From: Sulfurimonas sp.
GTDB lineage: Bacteria; Campylobacterota; Campylobacteria; Campylobacterales; Sulfurimonadaceae
NCBI GenBank assembly: GCA_021157665.1
Contig: JAGGWE010000169.1
Coordinates: 1 to 10,629, forward strand
Length of the DNA stretch: 10,629 bases
Reading direction: 5' to 3'
Shown: piece after piece, positions 1 through 4,760 of the stretch
Position numbering within the stretch: the stretch's first letter is position 1
How the letters are laid out: each line of letters starts with the position of its first letter
Made by a program: the position numbers and the translations under genes
Notes under the pieces: model-generated
Database searches by the model: none
Seen by the model: only the letters and a program-made list of their open reading frames with translations
Told to the model about the DNA's origin: nothing

Positions 1-120
1 AAGAAAAATATGTTACCACAGCCGATTTCAAGCTTTTAAAATCTAAAAAATTTAGATACCATTGTAAAATATAGAAGAGTACAAGAACAGGTAACATATT
101 TTTGTACTCAACCGTTATGT
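1..120 (+). other. attC recombination site, 5' end cut by window edge
   Basis: This is the right part of an integron attC site belonging to a cassette whose body lies upstream. The arms AAAAATATGTTACC (4-17) and GGTAACATATTTTT (90-103) are perfect inverted repeats. They are followed by an L'-like stretch and an R' box GTTATGT (114-120), with the expected crossover after G114. Inside the roughly 72-nt terminal loop, ATCTAAA (41-47) and TTTAGAT (51-57) form a second hairpin. The R'' box would lie before base 1. The layout matches the complete site at 324-460. Confidence 0.75.
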
Positions 121-323
121 GTCTATCGTAAGCACCTTGCTTATGATAAGATAATTTGAAAGAAGTTGAACTTTAAAAAAGAGAGTTTAGAAGCTTAAAC
201 GCCAAGAAGAAAAAAAAAGCCTTCTCAGTAAACGCCAACAAGCTAACTAAACGCAGTAAGTGAAAAACCCTTACAAACGCAACGGACTCCCGTTGTAACT
301 TTAAGGACATTAAAAGCAAAACG
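121..323 (+). repeat. ORF-less cassette body, copy 1; candidate structured RNA
   Basis: This is the body of a cassette of about 340 bp (115-454) between two attC sites. It has no convincing ORF on either strand. It is a close copy of 461-664, differing by scattered substitutions and a one-base indel. Short hairpins follow one another: 127-133 with 139-145 (one wobble pair), 205-209 with 221-225, GTAAG 256-260 with CTTAC 270-274, and CAACGG 280-285 with CCGTTG 290-295. The hexamer AAACGC occurs four times, at 197, 230, 249 and 275. Some integron cassettes are known to encode small RNAs instead of proteins, and this could be one, but I see no strong promoter in it. It could also be a decayed gene. 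Confidence 0.6.
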
Positions 324-460
324 ACATAACAAAACGTAGCAACAAAAATATGTTACCTCAGGCGTTTTTTAGCTTTGAAAACTTCAGAAGTTTAACTACT
401 ATTGTAGAACATAAAAGAGTACAAAAACAGGTAACATATTTTTGTACTTAGCCGTTATGT
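324..460 (+). other. attC recombination site, long-loop type
   Basis: This is a complete attC-like site. R'' ACATAAC (324-330) is complementary to R' GTTATGT (454-460). The L''-like segment begins AAAACG. The inner stem AAAAATATGTTACC (344-357) pairs perfectly with 430-443. A loop of about 72 nt carries a second hairpin, AAACTT (379-384) with AAGTTT (388-393). Unpaired bases on the left strand between R'' and the stem fit the extrahelical bases that give attC sites their strand polarity. The predicted crossover is after G454. The imperfect outer stem, perfect inner stem and long loop resemble Vibrio-type chromosomal attC sites. Confidence 0.8.
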
Positions 461-664
461 GTCTATCGTAAGCACCTTGCTTATGATGAGATAATTTGAA
501 AGAAATTGAAACTTAAAAAAGAGAGTTTACAAGCTTAAACGCAGAGAAGAAAGAGAAAAGCCTTCTCAGTAAACGCCAACAAACTGATTAAACGCAGTAA
601 GTCAAAAACCCTTACAAACGCAACGGACTCCCGTTGAAACTTTAAGAACAACAAGAGCAAGACG
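461..664 (+). repeat. ORF-less cassette body, copy 2; candidate structured RNA
   Basis: This near-duplicate of 121-323 forms the body of a cassette of about 275 bp (455-729). The hairpins are retained: GAGAAG (544-549) with CTTCTC (562-567), one pair longer than in copy 1; GTAAG with CTTAC around 597-615; and CAACGG (621-626) with CCGTTG (631-636). The four AAACGC hexamers recur at 537, 571, 590 and 616 with almost identical spacing. The one-base length difference near 543-560 breaks the only open frame seen on the opposite strand of copy 1, which argues against a protein product. Similarity to copy 1 stops where the attC site begins. Confidence 0.6.
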
Positions 665-735
665 ACATAACAAGTACGTGGAGAGAAATAGGAAGCCAAA
701 GTGCGGCTTCCTATTTCTCACGACAGCCGTTAGGA
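665..735 (+). other. attC recombination site, short-loop type
   Basis: R'' ACATAAC (665-671) and R' GTTAGGA (729-735) flank a stem in which GAGAAATAGGAAGCC (683-697) pairs perfectly with 705-719 around a 7-nt loop. Outside the perfect stem the left strand has extra bases (GGA after ACGT) opposite CACG on the right, which fits extrahelical bases between L'' and L'. The predicted crossover is after G729. The left half, TAACAAGTACG, and the right half, CTCACGA...CCGTTAG, closely match the site at 2112-2178. This is the best-formed site in the window and closes the second ORF-less cassette. Confidence 0.85.
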
Positions 736-771
736 GTATAGGGCATATATTTTTGAAATAAGTAAATGCCA

Positions 772-795
772 TAGTAAATTAAGTAAAATTTACTA
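772..795. promoter_or_regulatory. Perfect 9-bp inverted repeat, candidate operator
   Basis: TAGTAAATT (772-780) and AATTTACTA (787-795) are perfect inverted repeats around the 6-nt centre AAGTAA. The site lies 6 bp upstream of the predicted -35 box of the cassette promoter. The position and symmetry suit a dimeric regulator. An AT-rich palindrome can also arise by chance, so the function is inference. Confidence 0.4.
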
Positions 796-801
796 GAAAA
801 C

Positions 802-830
802 TTGATAAATCTTGTAAATTTCAGTATGAT
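802..830 (+). promoter_or_regulatory. Sigma70-type promoter inside the caspase-like cassette
   Basis: TTGATA (802-807) and TATGAT (825-830) are separated by exactly 17 bp, close to the sigma70 consensus. Transcription would start near 837, about 60 nt before the first start codon. Most cassettes depend on an upstream array promoter, so an internal one suggests this cassette is expressed wherever it sits. It is the clearest promoter in the window. Confidence 0.6.
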
Positions 831-880
831 TTATACATAGTTAAATAATTATTTGTGTATTATTTCAAAAAAAATCACTT

Positions 881-886
881 GGAGGT
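881..886 (+). promoter_or_regulatory. Strong ribosome binding site GGAGGT
   Basis: GGAGGT ends 9 nt before the ATG at 896. It is the strongest Shine-Dalgarno match in the accessory region and fixes the start of the 90-aa ORF. The following gene has no site of its own, so this one probably serves both. Confidence 0.7.
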
Positions 887-895
887 CACTTTATT

Positions 896-1168
896 ATGTA
901 TATACAAAGTAGTAAATTAATAAACCTTGGTGAATATACTAAATCGTTAATAAATGATGGTGTATATTACTTATTTAAAGCTAGCAATATCCAAGATGTA
1001 GAATATCTTTTAAAAACTTCAAATTCAGAAGTTTTATTTCTTGGTGATGAAGGTCAAATTATCTCGAAACAAACAAGTGTAAATAAAGATAGAATAGGGG
1101 ACTATGTGCATTTTGAGGATATGGCAGTTGCCACAACTCATGTATCATTAAATCTTAATATTGTATGA
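896..1168 (+). CDS. Unrecognised 90-aa protein, first gene of caspase-like cassette
   Basis: I do not recognise this protein. It is 90 residues long, with no signal peptide, no clear membrane segment and no cysteine pair. Its composition suits a small soluble alpha/beta protein, with an amphipathic stretch near residues 33-40 and a hydrophobic strand near 46-50 (VLFLG). The start is well supported by GGAGGT 9 nt upstream and a promoter at 802-830. The stop overlaps the next start as ATGA (1165-1168), the arrangement of translationally coupled genes whose products often interact. By position it could be a partner, inhibitor or activating adaptor of the downstream peptidase, but that rests on context only. 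Both genes sit within one integron cassette, so they move as a unit. Confidence 0.75.
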   Translation: MYIQSSKLINLGEYTKSLINDGVYYLFKASNIQDVEYLLKTSNSEVLFLGDEGQIISKQTSVNKDRIGDYVHFEDMAVATTHVSLNLNIV

Positions 1169-2076
1169 CTATAACACCAACTAATACACACTGGGTTCTA
1201 ATTGGTGGTATGATTTCGGAAAAAGCACCAGATAGATTTTTACTTGATATATTTTTCGCTTATATTGCATTATTAAATGCTAAAGTTCCTAGTGAAAATA
1301 TAGATATTATTATTGACCCAATACCTACTTCATCTCATCCTATATTAAATGATTTTTTTACAAAAAAAGAAATTCTCTCTATTGAACAATTTAGTGATGT
1401 AATACAGAGTAATAGTTTAGAAAACTTGATGATAATATTAAATGGTCATGGTAATATTGATGGGCTTAACTCAACAAATCAACTAAAACCATACGAACTG
1501 ATTACTGAAATTCATAATAGAAAAAACTTAAAATGTTCAGCAGTAGTCTTTGGTCAATGTTTTGCAGGCATTTATAATTATATTGATGTTCTCAAAAGAG
1601 ATACTGAAAACAAAGTTTGTCCTGACCCTATAGTTTGTTTTATAGGTGCTAGTCACTTAAATTCTAGCATTAGTGGAAGTGCTAACATTGGTGAAAATGT
1701 TAGATGGGCAGCAAATATTTTTTTATTCCATTTTTTCACATGGTTTATAACACCAAAAGACATTGATGGTGATGGGCATTTTACTTTGACTGATGCCTTT
1801 AAATATGCAGGCGCTCAAGCAAGCACACACCTTATTGATTTGAAACACAAGTCTGCTATAGGAATTCAAAAAGCGTTTAAAGCATTGGATGATATTGAAA
1901 CTATGATAGCTGAATTAGAAGAATCTGGAGACAATCAGTTACTTGTTCAACAAAATAGAATAGAAGAGCTTGCAATAAAAAAATCTATTGAAGAACAATT
2001 AAGTATATCACATACAAATCAAGATCCATGGATTCTTAATGCTAACAAAGCAAGAGAATTCAAGTTTTCATATTAA
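1165..2076 (+). CDS. Caspase/legumain-like (clan CD) cysteine peptidase with EF-hand-like loop
   Basis: This 303-aa protein has the catalytic layout of clan CD peptidases (caspase and legumain/C13 families). A hydrophobic strand leads into NGHG, giving candidate catalytic His95. A second strand leads into FGQCFAG, giving candidate nucleophile Cys132. Near residues 199-210, DIDGDGHFTLTD matches a canonical 12-residue EF-hand loop (Asp at positions 1, 3, 5 and 12) and leads into AFKYA. As I recall, bacterial C13-like proteins carry similar loops. Residues 240-280 are charged and helical, possibly a coiled coil. No signal peptide is visible, so it is probably cytoplasmic. Translation starts inside the stop of the 90-aa gene (ATGA overlap) with no Shine-Dalgarno site, which implies coupling. 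The substrate is unknown. A defence or cell-death role is inference from the family and the integron setting. Confidence 0.75.
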   Translation: MTITPTNTHWVLIGGMISEKAPDRFLLDIFFAYIALLNAKVPSENIDIIIDPIPTSSHPILNDFFTKKEILSIEQFSDVIQSNSLENLMIILNGHGNIDGLNSTNQLKPYELITEIHNRKNLKCSAVVFGQCFAGIYNYIDVLKRDTENKVCPDPIVCFIGASHLNSSISGSANIGENVRWAANIFLFHFFTWFITPKDIDGDGHFTLTDAFKYAGAQASTHLIDLKHKSAIGIQKAFKALDDIETMIAELEESGDNQLLVQQNRIEELAIKKSIEEQLSISHTNQDPWILNANKAREFKFSY

Positions 2077-2111
2077 AATACTTCTTTCCAGTCAAACTAT
2101 TAAGCTAAACA

Positions 2112-2178
2112 TCCTAACAAATACGAGGAACGAATAAATTACCTAGCGGTAATTTATCGCTCACGATGACCGTTAGCT
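2112..2178 (+). other. attC recombination site closing the caspase-like cassette
   Basis: R'' TCCTAAC (2112-2118) and R' GTTAGCT (2172-2178) flank an imperfect stem. TAAATTACC (2135-2143) pairs perfectly with GGTAATTTA (2148-2156) around a 4-nt loop. Outside this, ACGAGGAACGAA on the left faces CGCTCACGA on the right, pairing only if several left-strand bases bulge out. The halves TAACAAATACG and CTCACGA..ACCGTTAG match the site at 665-735. The crossover is predicted after G2172. TTAAGCTAA (2100-2108) also pairs with TTAGCTTAA (2173-2181), so the outer limit of R'' is uncertain. Confidence 0.8.
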
Positions 2179-2193
2179 TAACATTGGAACATT

Positions 2194-2532
2194 ATGAAAA
2201 AAGAAGATATTAAACGCCATTTACACACTTATTCAGTTTATGGAAAAAGATGTACAACAATAAATCATGCATTTGCATCAGCAATCGCACCAAGTGATGA
2301 TTATGATGAAAAAAAGATAAATGAAGCATTAGAATTTTTAGGGCAAAACCCATATGAAGATTTAAAGTGTGTATTTTGCAATGACGAAGCTGAAACTTGG
2401 GATCATCTTGTTGGATTAGTAAAAAATGGAGAACTTAGAAGATTTGGACATCAAATTGGAAATTTAGTATCCTGTTGTAAAAAATGTATGAATTTAAGTT
2501 ACCACTCCAGATTTCTGAACAGTCCCAAATAA
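2194..2532 (+). CDS. HNH endonuclease-like protein, probably 3'-truncated
   Basis: The 112-aa product has an HNH/beta-beta-alpha-metal pattern. Cys59-x-x-Cys62 and Cys95-x-x-Cys98 would hold a structural zinc. Trp69-Asp70-His71 supplies the first catalytic His, and GHQIGN (85-90) the central Asn. In related proteins the second CxxC is usually followed by Asn, a Lys-Gly stretch and a longer helical end. Here the sequence changes abruptly after Cys98 and stops 14 residues later, so the last part of the metal site and the C-terminus appear lost. The ATG lies 21 bp after the attC crossover, as usual for a cassette gene; the ribosome site (TGGAAC) is weak. No attC follows, and the stop is 5 bp from the convergent def stop. 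Nuclease activity is doubtful. Confidence 0.7.
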   Translation: MKKEDIKRHLHTYSVYGKRCTTINHAFASAIAPSDDYDEKKINEALEFLGQNPYEDLKCVFCNDEAETWDHLVGLVKNGELRRFGHQIGNLVSCCKKCMNLSYHSRFLNSPK

Positions 2533-2537
2533 TCTAT

Positions 2538-3062
2538 TTATTTAGAAGTTTTTCTCTCTTTTAAAAATTTTTTATACTCTTTTTCAAATTTTCGTCGTCT
2601 TGAAGATGTAAGCTTATCTATAAATAAAATTCCATTTAAATGGTCACATTCATGTTGAATAGCTATACTTAAAAGTCCATCAGCTTCAAGTTTTTTTGTA
2701 TTTCCATCTCTATCTTGATAGTTAATGCTAATTGTTTCAAATCTATTTATATCTTCATAAAAATGGGGAACACTTAAACAACCCTCTTGATAAGTTGTTT
2801 CGCCCTTTTGGTTTGTTAAAACTGGATTAATTATTTCAAGAAGATTTTCTTCTGGCTGAGAACCATCTTCATCAGGAATATTTAAAATTAGAATCTCTTG
2901 AGCAACTCCAACCTGAATAGCCGCTAAACCTATACCATTTGTTCTAATCATGAACGGGTTCATTGCATCAAGCAACTGATGTAAATTTTCATCAAATTTT
3001 TCTACTTTTTTAGATTTTTCTTTTAATCTTCTATCTGGATATTCTACTATTTTCAAGTTCAT
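2538..3062 (-). CDS. def: Peptide deformylase
   Basis: This enzyme removes the N-formyl group from nascent proteins at the ribosome exit, using a metal ion bound by one Cys and two His. All three family motifs are intact in 174 aa: GIGLAAIQ (43-50), EGCLS (93-97, metal ligand Cys95) and HECDH (137-141, ligands His137 and His141 with catalytic Glu138). Length is normal, with a short basic lysine-rich tail. The ATG is preceded by AAGGA about 13 nt upstream. It is the last gene of the glmM-to-def series, 21 bp after the GGDEF-like gene. Its 3' end abuts the truncated cassette array, with no obvious terminator between. Confidence 0.97.
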   Translation of the reverse strand: MNLKIVEYPDRRLKEKSKKVEKFDENLHQLLDAMNPFMIRTNGIGLAAIQVGVAQEILILNIPDEDGSQPEENLLEIINPVLTNQKGETTYQEGCLSVPHFYEDINRFETISINYQDRDGNTKKLEADGLLSIAIQHECDHLNGILFIDKLTSSRRRKFEKEYKKFLKERKTSK

Positions 3063-3083
3063 ACTTTAACTATTTTCCTTATT

Positions 3084-4154
3084 CTATACATTATTTTCTA
3101 TAGCTACAACTTCTCTAATATCTACTGCATAATCTATATCTTTTATTTTATATGCCTTCTCAACACCTTTCATAGCACTAACTATAATCTCTTCTGTAGA
3201 ATAATCTACATCAATACTTGTTATTCCTATAGAAATTTTCAATTGTATCTCTTGATCAGATAAGAAAAAATTTGAATTTGAAACAAGATAACATAGTCTT
3301 TCGCTAGCTTTTTTTGCGCTTTCAATATCTGTATATTTTAAAAGCATCGCAAAAACACCATTACCATAATGAGCAACAGTATCACTTCTTCTTGAGGTTT
3401 TCAACAATAGTCTAGCTATTGTTCTAGTCATCAAAAGTATAGCTTTTTCATTAGCAATATTCTGCTTTAACTCTTGAGACAATTCAATAAAAATTAGTGA
3501 ACTTTTATGTTTAAACTCTTTTACTAAATCTATCTCTTGCTCAATTTTACTCATAAGATATCGTTTATTATAAACACCAAACTTATTATCAAAAATAGTT
3601 TTATTTTCAACATTTTTGATAATTTTTGCAGTCTCATCATACAAAGATTTCATCTGAGAACTCTGTTTTTTTACAATAGCATTTAATTTTGAAACATCAT
3701 TTTCTAATGCTGATGTAATACTCATTGTTGATTGAAAATCAGAATGCTCTTCTAACTCTTTTTTTCTTTTATCAAGGATTTTAGTCATTAAACTCATATT
3801 CTTATAAAGATTTGCTGTTGTACCCAAGATATTTTTAACTGATGAAAAACCCTGCTTTAAACTATGTTCTAATTGTAGCGTTGATTCAGCATCATTAGTC
3901 TCTTCTAATTCAAGCATAGAGATTATCTGTTTTCTTAGATTTTCACTTTTATCTTCTAAAAGTCTATCAAAATATAAAGAGAAATTATTTGGTGTTGGTG
4001 GCACATCATCTGCAATTAATGAGCCCAAAACCTCTTTTGCGTATATCTCAATATCGCTAGAGGGATTGTCCATATTTAAAGCTTCAACAACTGGCGAAGA
4101 TAGACTACTATCATTAATATTCCGACGATTTCTACTTCTTAGTGTTCCTGCCAT
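3084..4154 (-). CDS. Degenerate GGDEF-domain protein with retained I-site
   Basis: This 356-aa soluble protein has a helical N-terminal region containing VPPTPNNFSLYFD (51-63), a stretch I associate with GGDEF proteins, then predicted coiled coil to about 185, then a GGDEF-type domain (about 188-345). The signature is replaced by GNGVF (264-268), and the metal-binding strand reads FIEL, without the usual Asp. The RxxD inhibitory-site motif (Arg255, Asp258) is kept at the correct distance. It is therefore probably not a diguanylate cyclase; binding c-di-GMP at the I-site is possible. AAGGAT precedes the ATG. It lies 11 bp after clpP and 21 bp before def, so it is probably co-transcribed with both. 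The cellular role is unknown; the context suggests a link to proteostasis or the cell cycle. Confidence 0.85.
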   Translation of the reverse strand: MAGTLRSRNRRNINDSSLSSPVVEALNMDNPSSDIEIYAKEVLGSLIADDVPPTPNNFSLYFDRLLEDKSENLRKQIISMLELEETNDAESTLQLEHSLKQGFSSVKNILGTTANLYKNMSLMTKILDKRKKELEEHSDFQSTMSITSALENDVSKLNAIVKKQSSQMKSLYDETAKIIKNVENKTIFDNKFGVYNKRYLMSKIEQEIDLVKEFKHKSSLIFIELSQELKQNIANEKAILLMTRTIARLLLKTSRRSDTVAHYGNGVFAMLLKYTDIESAKKASERLCYLVSNSNFFLSDQEIQLKISIGITSIDVDYSTEEIIVSAMKGVEKAYKIKDIDYAVDIREVVAIENNV

Positions 4155-4165
4155 TTTTTATATCC

Positions 4166-4756
4166 TTATTCTTTGTCGTTTTTAATCAAAACCTCATCAA
4201 TAAGACCATATTCAAGAGACTCTTTTGCACTTAAAAAGTTATCTCTATCTGTATCATTTTCTATAGTTTCTATACTCTGCCCTGTATTTTTTGCTAATAT
4301 TAAGTTAAGCTCTTTTTTCATTCTTAAAATCTCTTCAGCTTGAATTGCTATATCAGAAGCCTGACCTTGAGCACCACCAAGAGGTTGATGAATCATAATT
4401 CTGGCATGTGGAAGAGCATAGCGTTTACCCTTTTCGCCAGAAGATAATAAAAAAGCACCCATTGAAGCTGCTTGACCAATACAAATAGTAGCAACATGCG
4501 GACGAATATAATTCATAGTATCAAAAATAGCCATTCCTGCAGTTACAACTCCCCCTGGAGAGTTAATATAAAAATAGATATCTTTCTCAGGATCTTCTGC
4601 TTCAAGAAATAAAAATTGAGCAACTATTGTAGAAGCAACTTGATCGTTAACTTCTCCACTAAGCATTACAATTCTATCTTTTAAAAGACGAGAAAAAATA
4701 TCATAAGATCTCTCTCCTCGCCCAGTTTTTTCAACTACATATGGGATATAACTCAT
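4166..4756 (-). CDS. clpP: ATP-dependent Clp protease proteolytic subunit
   Basis: ClpP is the barrel-forming serine peptidase that degrades proteins fed to it by ClpX or ClpA. At 196 aa it has normal length. The catalytic triad is visible as Ser98 (GQAASMGA), His123 (RIMIHQP) and Asp172 (DRDNF). The oxyanion-loop motif SPGG (66-69) is intact. There is the usual short N-terminal segment before YDIFSRLLKDRI. The start is supported by AGAGG inside the end of tig; only 4 bp separate the tig stop from this ATG, so the two genes are co-transcribed and probably coupled. clpP next to tig is a common arrangement and joins folding with turnover of nascent chains. Confidence 0.98.
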   Translation of the reverse strand: MSYIPYVVEKTGRGERSYDIFSRLLKDRIVMLSGEVNDQVASTIVAQFLFLEAEDPEKDIYFYINSPGGVVTAGMAIFDTMNYIRPHVATICIGQAASMGAFLLSSGEKGKRYALPHARIMIHQPLGGAQGQASDIAIQAEEILRMKKELNLILAKNTGQSIETIENDTDRDNFLSAKESLEYGLIDEVLIKNDKE

Positions 4757-4760
4757 TTAC

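Noticed and set aside
173..310. A 45-codon ATG frame on the minus strand of the first ORF-less cassette
   Set aside because: It has no ribosome site, runs against the cassette direction, and the second copy lacks the ATG and is frameshifted by one base, so a peptide product is unlikely, though not excluded.
1..735. CRISPR array or simple tandem repeat
   Set aside because: The units are about 340 bp and 275 bp, with hairpin sites and crossover boxes; there are no short direct repeats with unique spacers.
1..2532. Insertion sequence or transposon
   Set aside because: There is no transposase ORF, and no terminal inverted repeats with target duplications were seen; the inverted repeats fall at cassette boundaries with attC architecture.
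3084..4154. Active diguanylate cyclase
   Set aside because: The GGDEF signature is GNGVF and the metal-binding Asp position is changed, so synthesis of c-di-GMP is not expected.
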